The notes beneath the pieces are model-generated. The model was given only the letters and a program-made list of their open reading frames with translations. It had not been told where the DNA came from and did not search any database. Of a stretch of DNA of 58,106 nucleotides, positions 1-6,966 are shown piece by piece (positions within the stretch are counted from its first letter, which is position 1; each line of letters begins with the position of its first letter). Made by a program: the position numbers and the translations under genes. The stretch lies in contig WQZU01000005.1 in the NCBI GenBank assembly GCA_009780575.1, positions 1-58,106 of the forward strand, written 5' to 3'. This stretch comes from Candidatus Methanomicula labiotermitis (GTDB lineage Archaea; Thermoplasmatota; Thermoplasmata; Methanomassiliicoccales; Methanomethylophilaceae).

Positions 1-785
1 AAACGAAGGCGGATATCGTTGAAGATATAGGCACAGAACAGATATGTCTCGTTGAAACGGTATCATCGTATTTTGCAAGTCTGGACATGATGATGCCGGA
101 AACGAAGGCGGATATCGTTGAAGGGTCGTCCATTCTGCTGATGAACGTTGTCACGGAATATTTGGAACAGGACATCACGGAGAGAACGGATACGGTCATC
201 GCGTTGGAGGCGCATGCACACGGGTCGTTCGTTGCAGATATTGACTGCGGTTCCATTCATGATGATCTTACGCGCTCTGAGAAACATGTCTTAAATGAGT
301 CCGCTGAAATAGAGACGGTCAACGCCGGAATTGCGATGCTTGAAATGTCAGAAGACGTGGAATACGAAGAAACGGAGATGCTTACCGCCACTGAGAAAGA
401 AAACAAGGCCGCAGCGGGAATGTTCAGTCAATCGGCGTTTTCAGACGCCGTATTGATCGCGCGCCATATAAAGGAACGCATCAATGCACTTCCTGCGGAA
501 CACATCCTTGCGCTGAATGAGATAGAGAACGACGTGTGCATATCCACGGAATGCCATGCGGACATCGATGCCTTGGAGAACGAGATGACCGCGATCCTGA
601 AAGGAGTGGTCGCAGACGGTGCGATCATCCCTGCGGTTGACATACCGCATGAGAAGACTTCGGCGGCAGATATAGCTGAAGTCGTGAAGGCACCGTACGA
701 GAAACCACTCGGCATACGGTTCTCTTTCATGTCCAAAAGGAACGGTTCGTTCCCGGCGAATGTAAGATTCATCTGGGGACACTGA
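1..785 (+). CDS. Acidic repeat protein, 5'-truncated by the window edge
   Basis: I do not recognise this protein. The reading frame is open from base 3, so the start lies upstream of the window. An ATG at 87 is internal, because codons before it belong to the same repeat. The segment TKADIVE occurs twice, 33 residues (99 bp) apart, at bases 3-23 and 102-122, so the N-terminal part is probably a tandem-repeat region. The visible 260 residues are rich in Glu, Asp, Ala and Ile, with no membrane segment or known motif. The last ~25 residues are more basic and aromatic (ending IRFSF...VRFIWGH). It ends in TGA and is followed by a hairpin and a T-run. It may be a coiled or helical repeat protein; no function is proposed. 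Confidence 0.7.
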   Translation, partial: TKADIVEDIGTEQICLVETVSSYFASLDMMMPETKADIVEGSSILLMNVVTEYLEQDITERTDTVIALEAHAHGSFVADIDCGSIHDDLTRSEKHVLNESAEIETVNAGIAMLEMSEDVEYEETEMLTATEKENKAAAGMFSQSAFSDAVLIARHIKERINALPAEHILALNEIENDVCISTECHADIDALENEMTAILKGVVADGAIIPAVDIPHEKTSAADIAEVVKAPYEKPLGIRFSFMSKRNGSFPANVRFIWGH

Positions 786-795
786 GAATGAAATC

Positions 796-833
796 GGGTC
801 CGTGAATTCCTCCACACGGGCCCAGCTTTTTTT
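796..833 (+). terminator. Hairpin plus T-run after the acidic repeat protein
   Basis: A 9-bp stem (796-804 with 815-823, one G-T pair) with a 10-nt loop is followed by TTTTTTT from 827. It starts 11 nt after the stop codon and resembles an intrinsic terminator. It also separates this gene from the convergent secG. Confidence 0.6.
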
Positions 834-869
834 ATATTTTACAATCTGTCAAAAAATTACGTCAGCGTT

Positions 870-1034
870 TTACATAGGGTAGAACGTCTGCAGAAGTATC
901 ACAACGACGGATATGCCTATCGCAAAGCCGATGATGGTCTTAGGCGAGAGCTTCAGAGCTTTATCATTCTCGATATCGAAGTATCTGATAAGACCTGCCT
1001 GCTGCTGTATCCCGCTACCTTCTTTCTTTGCCAT
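870..1034 (-). CDS. secG: Preprotein translocase subunit Sec61-beta (SecG)
   Basis: This 54-residue protein is the small tail-anchored subunit of the archaeal SecYEbeta protein-conducting channel. It has the family layout: a short basic N-terminus (MAKKEG), a Gly/Gln-rich linker, the conserved AGLIRYF box at about residues 14-20, an acidic turn, and one membrane helix (about residues 34-53) at the C-terminus. Length matches archaeal homologues (50-60 residues). I chose the ATG at 1034 because it gives the usual MAKK start; the frame runs 11 codons further upstream, but those residues do not look like the family. A purine-rich AGAGGAG lies immediately upstream, unusually close. It stands alone and converges on the preceding gene. 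Confidence 0.93.
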   Translation of the reverse strand: MAKKEGSGIQQQAGLIRYFDIENDKALKLSPKTIIGFAIGISVVVILLQTFYPM

Positions 1035-1138
1035 ACTCCTCTCTATGTTAAATCTGTATAAAAACATTATGAAGCAACGGTCCGCGCTTTGTTTAGTTCA
1101 ATGGGAGCGTGAATCTTTCTGTACATATTACTCGCAGT

Positions 1139-1228
1139 CACAATGAAAATACCGCCAACTTCCACAATGGAAATACCGCCAACTTCCACAATGGAAATAC
1201 CGCCAACTTCCACAATGATAATATATTT
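1139..1228. repeat. 24-bp tandem palindromic array at the promoter of the ATPase at 1275
   Basis: Three 24-bp units, each with the palindrome TTCCA-CAA-TGGAA (exact at 1160-1172 and 1184-1196, a half-degenerate copy from 1208 and another half-site near 1139). The array abuts an AT-rich TATA-like stretch (1219-1228) about 50 nt before the start codon. The period is close to 2.3 helical turns. The layout suggests operator sites for a dimeric DNA-binding protein; binding itself is inferred. Confidence 0.75.
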
Positions 1229-1274
1229 CGAACAAGTATCTGTCAACATAGAGTCAGGTCAAAAGGAGAGGCGC

Positions 1275-2537
1275 ATGGGATACAGAGAAAGAATCGTTGA
1301 CAACCAGCTTAAGGAAGAACTGGAGGCTTTCGGTGCGGTGGTAATAGTAGGCCCCAAATGGTGCGGGAAGACAACAACGGCAAAACAATTGGCAAAAAGT
1401 ATAATTTATATGCAAGATCCCAAGAAAAGAAAAACATATCTGCAGATGGCCGAACTCGACCCTTCTAATCTTTTGATAGGTAAAAATCCAAGACTGATAG
1501 ATGAATGGCAGACCGCACCGCAATTATGGGATGCCGTCAGGTTCGATGTAGATCAGAGGGGCGAACAAGGATTGTACATTCTGACAGGATCCACATCCAT
1601 TGACGAGAAAAAGATAGTTCATTCCGGCGTCGGCAGGATAGCAAGAATGAGAATGAGGACGATGAGCCTTCATGAGTCCGGGAATTCTACAGGAGAAGTG
1701 AGTCTCAGAGCGTTATTCTCTTCCGCCGGCAAGATAAACGGGCAATCGGAGCTGAGCATCGAAGATATAGCAAAAGTGATAGTCCGCGGAGGCTGGCCGA
1801 GTTCTGCGGGAATGAGCTATCAAATAGCATGCAAACAGGTTGCAGGCTATTGCGAAATGATATTGGAATCCGACATAAATACGGTCGACGGAAAAAAGCG
1901 GGATGCGCAAAAGATGAGAGCGATATTGAGATCCGTGTCTAGGAACATTTCAACGAGCGCGTCAAACGCCACGATATTGGGCGATGTAAGTTCGAGCGAG
2001 ACCGGAGGCATGCACATCAACACGCTTGATGATTATTTAACTGCATTAAGAAAACTGTATGTGATAGAAAATCTCTCCGCGTGGAGCCCGAAGCTACGTT
2101 CAAAGACCACGATAAGAACAGCGGAAACAAGACATATGACCGATCCTGCCATAGCCGCATATTTTCTTGGCGCCAATGCCAAAGACATCGAGTTCGATCC
2201 TGAAACGTTCGGATTATTGTTCGAATCCCTCTGCATACGTGATCTAAGGATCTATGCGCAGTCCTTGGGCGGTGACGTATATCATTACAGGGACAAAGAA
2301 GGTCTGGAGGCAGATGCGATAATTCATCTTCATAATGGTAGATGGTGTGCCATTGAAATGAAGCTCGGAGCCGATGACATAGATGTTGCCGCAAAAAATC
2401 TTAAGAAATTAAGGGGCAGGGTGGACACGGAAAAAATGAACGCACCCTCCTTCTTGGCAGTCGTGACCGGAACGGAGTTCGCATACACACGCGATGACGG
2501 AGTGCACGTGATACCGATAGGCTGTCTAAAAGATTGA
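1275..2537 (+). CDS. AAA_14/DUF4143-family ATPase
   Basis: A 420-residue member of the archaeal/bacterial AAA_14 plus DUF4143 family, whose cellular role is not established. The Walker A motif GPKWCGKT is at residues 26-33, Walker B LIDEWQ at 74-79 and a sensor-like LTGSTS follows. The C-terminal DUF4143 region carries a PD-(D/E)XK-like pattern (LEADAII ... CAIEMKLG), a nuclease-type fold that may or may not be active. I chose the ATG at 1275 because AAAGGAGA stands 6 nt upstream and homologues start just before the P-loop. The frame continues upstream through the palindromic repeats as a PPTSTM repeat, which I regard as non-coding operator DNA. The gene is monocistronic and probably regulated through those repeats. 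Four related ATPases lie at 39-50 kb. Confidence 0.88.
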   Translation: MGYRERIVDNQLKEELEAFGAVVIVGPKWCGKTTTAKQLAKSIIYMQDPKKRKTYLQMAELDPSNLLIGKNPRLIDEWQTAPQLWDAVRFDVDQRGEQGLYILTGSTSIDEKKIVHSGVGRIARMRMRTMSLHESGNSTGEVSLRALFSSAGKINGQSELSIEDIAKVIVRGGWPSSAGMSYQIACKQVAGYCEMILESDINTVDGKKRDAQKMRAILRSVSRNISTSASNATILGDVSSSETGGMHINTLDDYLTALRKLYVIENLSAWSPKLRSKTTIRTAETRHMTDPAIAAYFLGANAKDIEFDPETFGLLFESLCIRDLRIYAQSLGGDVYHYRDKEGLEADAIIHLHNGRWCAIEMKLGADDIDVAAKNLKKLRGRVDTEKMNAPSFLAVVTGTEFAYTRDDGVHVIPIGCLKD

Positions 2538-2585
2538 CGGCATCCATGCGGTACATGTGATCCGGAACGATCGAAGGCATCGCCG

Positions 2586-3449
2586 TCATGTGCCGGAACT
2601 TTGCACGGCGCTGCGATCCATGACGTACTTCAATAAGATGGCCACAACGAATGCGCATCCGATCACCAGCACAACCGTGGCGCCGGGAGGTACATCGAAA
2701 GCAATTGAAAGGAATAATCCGAATACGGCGAACACGGTAGAGAGCACGGAAGCGTAGATCATGGTGTCTTTAAGATTTTTGAGGAACAGGTTCGCCATTG
2801 CCACGGGTATGGTCATCAGTGCGATTATCATTATTATCCCGACAACGTTGGTGACCATCACGCACGCCACTGTTATTATCACATAGAGTATGGTCCTCAT
2901 AAGCGGGACATTTACACCGAGTAGATGGGCATTCGCACTGTCAAACGTCAAGATCTGGAATTCTCTGTAAAGCAGGGCGACAATTACCAAAATGGCGGCG
3001 GACACTATCGCCATCATTATCAGAGTGGAACTTCCGACGAAAAGAATGTCGCCGAAGAGTATGGCCTCATAAGAATGAGGTGTGATGACAGACCTGTCCA
3101 TCATAGACATGAAGATCACTCCCGCGGCCATTCCGAGAGCCCAAAGAACTCCTATCATAGAATCCTGTCTTATCCTTTTCATTTTACTGGTCAATGACAG
3201 GATCAGGGCCGCCGCGAGACCGAATATGAGCGCTCCCCACATAGGGGTCAACCAGCTTACCATAAGAACTGACATGGCGAAGTATGCGAACCCGACGCCT
3301 CCGAACATGGTATGTGCGATACCTCCGGTGACGGCCACCATGCGGTTAACGACAACAAACGTTCCGACAACTCCGCAGAGTATGCATGCTATGACCGCAG
3401 CTAAGAACATGTCCTGGTATATGGGCAGCACAGCGATCCAGTCGGTCAA
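2586..3449 (-). CDS. znuB: Metal ABC transporter permease (ZnuB/MntB type)
   Basis: The membrane subunit of an ABC-3 family importer for zinc or manganese. It is a 287-residue hydrophobic protein with about eight membrane helices and the ABC-3 signature region GGIAHTMFGGVG near residues 41-52, which contacts the ATPase. I place the start at a TTG at 3449: it overlaps the TGA of the ATPase gene (TTGA) and GGAGG stands 7 nt before it. ATG codons at 3482 and 3467 in the same frame lack such a site. It is the last gene of a binding-protein/ATPase/permease operon. Zinc is more likely than manganese given the His/Cys-rich partner, but the metal is not shown by the sequence. Confidence 0.9.
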   Translation of the reverse strand: MTDWIAVLPIYQDMFLAAVIACILCGVVGTFVVVNRMVAVTGGIAHTMFGGVGFAYFAMSVLMVSWLTPMWGALIFGLAAALILSLTSKMKRIRQDSMIGVLWALGMAAGVIFMSMMDRSVITPHSYEAILFGDILFVGSSTLIMMAIVSAAILVIVALLYREFQILTFDSANAHLLGVNVPLMRTILYVIITVACVMVTNVVGIIMIIALMTIPVAMANLFLKNLKDTMIYASVLSTVFAVFGLFLSIAFDVPPGATVVLVIGCAFVVAILLKYVMDRSAVQSSGT

Positions 3450-4240
3450 TCGGATTCCTCCTCGCATTCGGGGCAGGCGCATCTGTACTTATAGTCCATT
3501 TTTCTGTTGAATCTCAGGAACTCCGGAGGACAGTGGAATCCGAACCTTATCATCTCGTCCGTTATTTCCGGTGAATCGTTTATTATCATACCGCGGTTCA
3601 TGCAGGCTATCCTCTTCACGCCGTGCGGTATGTTGCCGATGTCGTGAGTTATCATCATGACGGTCACGCCGTCACGGTTTATGTCCCTGAGTATGTCGTG
3701 CGTGCAATCCTTTATTCCCGGGTCAAGACTGGCGGTCGGTTCGTCAAGCATAAGGATCTTCGGAGACGGCGCAAGGGCGCGAGCTATCATGGCCCGCTGG
3801 AACTGCCCGCCGGACAATTCGGATATGCTTCTGTCCTTCAGATCGAATATTCCTACGGATTCCATGGACCTGTGTGCGGCATCCCTCTCATTCTTGTTGT
3901 AATACGGACGTAGACCTTTCTTCACCCGGAGTCCCATGAGTACCACGTCCTCCACGGATATAGGGTACTTCATGTCTATGGAGTTGCTTTGCGGAACGTA
4001 TCCGACGATCCCCGCGGAGACAGATCCTCCGAATATCTCCACAGTTCCGGAGATAGGAGGAATAAGTCCGAGAATGGTTTTGAAAAGGGTTGTCTTTCCG
4101 CCGCCGTTCGGTCCGACTATTGCCAGAAAATCTCCATGCATGAGGTCGAGATCCAATCCTTCGAAGACAGGGTTGCCATCGTAACCGGCGGAAAGGCCCC
4201 TTATTCTCAAAGGAAGTTCATTGTTCATATCCTCACGCAT
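3446..4240 (-). CDS. znuC: Metal ABC transporter ATP-binding protein (ZnuC type)
   Basis: The 264-residue ATPase that powers uptake through the adjacent permease. It has Walker A GPNGGGKTT near residues 43-51, the Q-loop, the signature LSGGQ, Walker B ILMLDEPT and the switch His in MMITHD. The last 20 residues are unusual for the family and end in CACPECEEESD, a small Cys pair that could bind metal and sense the cargo; this is inference. The ATG at 4240 overlaps the TGA of the binding-protein gene (ATGCGTGA); an ATG at 4228 is an alternative start. Its TGA is overlapped by the permease TTG, so all three genes are probably translationally coupled. Confidence 0.93.
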   Translation of the reverse strand: MREDMNNELPLRIRGLSAGYDGNPVFEGLDLDLMHGDFLAIVGPNGGGKTTLFKTILGLIPPISGTVEIFGGSVSAGIVGYVPQSNSIDMKYPISVEDVVLMGLRVKKGLRPYYNKNERDAAHRSMESVGIFDLKDRSISELSGGQFQRAMIARALAPSPKILMLDEPTASLDPGIKDCTHDILRDINRDGVTVMMITHDIGNIPHGVKRIACMNRGMIINDSPEITDEMIRFGFHCPPEFLRFNRKMDYKYRCACPECEEESD

Positions 4241-5786
4241 AGAGACTATTTTCCAAATAGTTTAACTTATCCGTGCCCGTGGGCGTGCCCGTGGTCGTCG
4301 CAGCATCCGCTGACGCCTGCGCTCCGATGCAGTGACAGTGACCGCTGCAGTCGTTGCAGTGACAATGAGCACCGCACCCGCAGTTGTTACAGTCGCATGT
4401 GTGCCCGTGATCTCCGCAACCGGTGCAGTGACAGTGGCCGCTGCAGTCGTTGCAGTGACAATGAGCACCGCAACCGCAGTTGTTACAGTCGCATGTGTGC
4501 CCGTGGCCATGACCGTCGCAGTTGGTGCAGTGGCAGTGGCCGCAGCTGCAGCATTGACAAGCGGCGCCGCACTGACAACCGTGACAGTCACACTCATCGC
4601 TGCCGTGTAAGGAACCGTCTCCGTCAAGAGTGTTCAGCAGAGAGGTTACGAACTTATGCAGCTCATTCAAAAAATCCGTGGCGGTCGGATTTATGTTGAC
4701 AATGGTGAATCCGTTATTCGTGACCTCAGTTCTGTATTGAGGTGAATCGAACGGACTCATATAAGCGGTCCTGTTCAGATCGGATCCGGGATTTCTTATG
4801 ATATCCAGAACGGACGGCGGAATTCCTCCTCCTCCCTGCGGCTCTGCCGCCATCACCTTTATGAAGGGATTGTTCTCGGTGAATATCACCGCAGGGTTGA
4901 GCATCTCGTTAGCAACATCATTGACGTATTCCATCAGGAGTCCCCATGCGTTATGCCACACCAGTATTGTTTGCCCCGAATCCCTTTTCTCAACTATGCT
5001 CTCGATAACATCCTTTATGCCTTCCACCTTCTGCAGGTACTCGGCGAGGCCCTGGTCGATCACATCATCGCCGACCTCAGGGAATATTTTCTTCAGTTCT
5101 TCCGCCAACCGCTCTGCCATGATCATCAGGTTGCCGGGGTTCACCCATATATGTCTGCAGGGACAATCATCGCCGTGTTCGTGTCCGTGACCATGACCTC
5201 CGCTGCATCCGGAGCAGTGGCAAGGCCCTCCGGAGGTGCAGTCGTTGCAGTGACAGTGGGCGCCGCAGGCGCAGTTAGCGCATTCACATGAAGCGTGATT
5301 ATGAGTACTGCCGCAGTTGGTACAGTGACAGCCGCCTCCGGCGGTGCAGTCGTTGCAGTGACAGTGAGCGCCGCAACCGCAATTATGGCAGTCGCATGTT
5401 TGCCCGTGGTCGTGCCCGAGCAGATCCATTAACGATAAACGCGGTGTTTTGAGATCATCTTTCACACGCTTGAGTATTTCGTCTTCAAATTCTACGCCGC
5501 TCCCTATCTCAATGAACAGCTGCGCATTGGTAAGATACTGTAAACTGCTCGGAAGTATGCTCATGTCATGAGGACTCGTGTTCGGAGGTAAAAGAACAAC
5601 GGTGTGCAAACTTCCCTGAGTAATGGTATCGACCATCTCCTTCTGCCATCCCATCGTGACAACGACATCAGACTCTCTTTTCTCATCTGAATTGGTAATG
5701 ACCACAAAGGCGGCGATCACCAGCATAGCCGCCACTAAAATACTTGCCAATACAAGTTTAGGATTCATGGAAACATTAGGCTTCAT
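4233..5786 (-). CDS. znuA: ZnuA-like metal-binding protein with two metallothionein-like Cys/His clusters
   Basis: The extracytoplasmic binding protein of the importer, 517 residues against about 300 usual. Residues 12-30 form an N-terminal membrane anchor. The ZnuA/TroA scaffold is present: a ligand His in SPHDMSILP (about 73), HIWVNPGN (about 212) and VWHNAWGLL (about 278). Two inserts are exceptional. Residues 124-211 replace the usual His-rich loop and hold about 22 Cys; residues 398-488 hold about 30 Cys. Both are built from variants of the unit CDCNNCGCGAHCHCNDC with HGHGH spacers. They resemble metallothioneins and could store or buffer metal next to the channel (inference). The ATG at 5786 is probably leaderless, since a TATA box is centred 25 nt upstream. 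An 18-bp direct repeat duplicates the start region, so the ATG at 5768 is an alternative. Confidence 0.9.
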   Translation of the reverse strand: MKPNVSMNPKLVLASILVAAMLVIAAFVVITNSDEKRESDVVVTMGWQKEMVDTITQGSLHTVVLLPPNTSPHDMSILPSSLQYLTNAQLFIEIGSGVEFEDEILKRVKDDLKTPRLSLMDLLGHDHGQTCDCHNCGCGAHCHCNDCTAGGGCHCTNCGSTHNHASCECANCACGAHCHCNDCTSGGPCHCSGCSGGHGHGHEHGDDCPCRHIWVNPGNLMIMAERLAEELKKIFPEVGDDVIDQGLAEYLQKVEGIKDVIESIVEKRDSGQTILVWHNAWGLLMEYVNDVANEMLNPAVIFTENNPFIKVMAAEPQGGGGIPPSVLDIIRNPGSDLNRTAYMSPFDSPQYRTEVTNNGFTIVNINPTATDFLNELHKFVTSLLNTLDGDGSLHGSDECDCHGCQCGAACQCCSCGHCHCTNCDGHGHGHTCDCNNCGCGAHCHCNDCSGHCHCTGCGDHGHTCDCNNCGCGAHCHCNDCSGHCHCIGAQASADAATTTGTPTGTDKLNYLENSLYA

Positions 5787-5804
5787 GGAAACAGCTTGGA
5801 AAAA

Positions 5805-5842
5805 CGATATAAATACATTTTCAACAGATTAATAATTATTAA
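5805..5842 (-). promoter_or_regulatory. Promoter and palindromic operator of the metal-uptake operon
   Basis: On the minus strand a TATA box (GTATTTATATCG, 5816-5805) lies 25 nt before the ATG of the binding-protein gene. Just upstream is a perfect 14-bp palindrome, TTAATAATTATTAA (5829-5842), which would overlap the BRE/TFB position. A half-like GTTAATAA lies near 5860. This fits a metal-responsive repressor such as a DtxR/MntR-family protein, but no regulator gene is nearby and the assignment is inference. Confidence 0.55.
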
Positions 5843-5937
5843 CGTTTGAGCGGATTGTTGTTAATAAGATATGTTCACTCATGTTATGTAAGCGTATATT
5901 CAAAGCGTTTCAAAGGGACGTTTTCCGGGCTTGCAGA

Positions 5938-6966
5938 TCAGCGTTTCGCAAATACATGATAGTGACGGCACAGCGATCCGTGCACTCTCTGTGTGAACAT
6001 ATGCTCCTTTGTCATTGAATCGGTGTCAACTTCGTAAGGAAGCACGATCGCCGCCCGTCCGCCGTTCTTCAGACAGCCGTTCACGGATGACAGCGCACGG
6101 AGATGGATGCTCTTCACGTCCTCGCCTGCAGTGTGCGTCGATCTTCCGTACGGAGGATCGGTGACGACCGCATCCGCATCCCCGAACCTTCCGGGAACGT
6201 CGCCGATGTCAAGAACATCGCTGTCATGGATCTTCAGGCCGTAATGCTCCATGTTCTCCAGGCAGCCGGTCACCATTCTCTCATCGAGATCGGATGCTAT
6301 GACCTTCATCCCCATCACCGCCGCTTCCATTACTATGCCGCCGGTTCCGCAGAACGGGTCAATGACAACGTCCCCCTTTTTCACGCGCGTTAAATTCACG
6401 GATGCCCGCGCGTATTTCGGATGTAAGGATATAGGGGAGAAGAAAGGCCTCTCGCCGACCTTCCTGTCCTCAAAGGAAGACCTGTCGATATCAAAACAGG
6501 AAAGGAAGATATGTATCTTATCGGACATGAACACCCTGACCTCGATGTCCGGATCGTTCAGGGACACTTCGTTGTTCTTCGAAAGATGTTTCCCGAGTTT
6601 TCGGGCAAGGTCCTGAGAATCGACATTCTGCATCATCCCCCTGAACCTTCTCGGACGCACCGCGAACGTTCCTTCCGGAATGACGATATCCTCAAACGAT
6701 ACATCACCGGCGTCGAAAGAACCCAGATATTTACCGATCTTCTGCGTCAGTGCGATCCTTTCCGCGATGCCTTCCGCGATACGCTCATCGAATTGCGCGG
6801 TCACATACCCCGGGCCGCTGACGTATTTCACCTCGCTTTCGCGCATATCGGATTCCGCGCATATGCATGCAAGCGCCTCGGCGGCGGGCATGGTCGGATG
6901 CTCCCCCGAAAGTTCAAAGAAATATTCTTCAGTCATTGTACCGAAATTCTCCGAATCCATTCTCAC
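5938..6966 (-). CDS. tRNA (guanine-10-N2)-methyltransferase, Trm-G10/Trm11 type
   Basis: Likely methylates G10 of tRNA using S-adenosylmethionine. The 342-residue protein has an N-terminal THUMP-like RNA-binding half (about residues 1-175) and a Rossmann methyltransferase half. Visible motifs are DPFCGTGG (SAM loop), the acidic end of strand 2 in IASDLDERM, and the catalytic DPPYGRS, typical of N2-guanine methyltransferases. The start is either a GTG at 6966, overlapping the stop of arcS (GTGA), or an ATG at 6960. It forms a two-gene operon with arcS, another tRNA-modification enzyme acting at the D-arm (position 15), which supports the call. The exact target base is inferred from family membership. 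Confidence 0.87.
   Translation of the reverse strand: MRMDSENFGTMTEEYFFELSGEHPTMPAAEALACICAESDMRESEVKYVSGPGYVTAQFDERIAEGIAERIALTQKIGKYLGSFDAGDVSFEDIVIPEGTFAVRPRRFRGMMQNVDSQDLARKLGKHLSKNNEVSLNDPDIEVRVFMSDKIHIFLSCFDIDRSSFEDRKVGERPFFSPISLHPKYARASVNLTRVKKGDVVIDPFCGTGGIVMEAAVMGMKVIASDLDERMVTGCLENMEHYGLKIHDSDVLDIGDVPGRFGDADAVVTDPPYGRSTHTAGEDVKSIHLRALSSVNGCLKNGGRAAIVLPYEVDTDSMTKEHMFTQRVHGSLCRHYHVFAKR

Noticed and set aside
1139-1228. CRISPR array
   Set aside because: Units are contiguous tandem repeats without variable spacers and no cas genes are present; the same holds for the arrays at 18790, 40427 and 46010.
1143-1274. Longer ATPase N-terminus of PPTSTM repeats
   Set aside because: The codons are the palindromic array and TATA region; a good ribosome site and the family N-terminus place the start at 1275.
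3989-4699. Plus-strand frame rich in Ser, Arg and Cys
   Set aside because: It is antisense to the Cys/His clusters of the metal-binding protein, whose repetitive DNA keeps all frames open.
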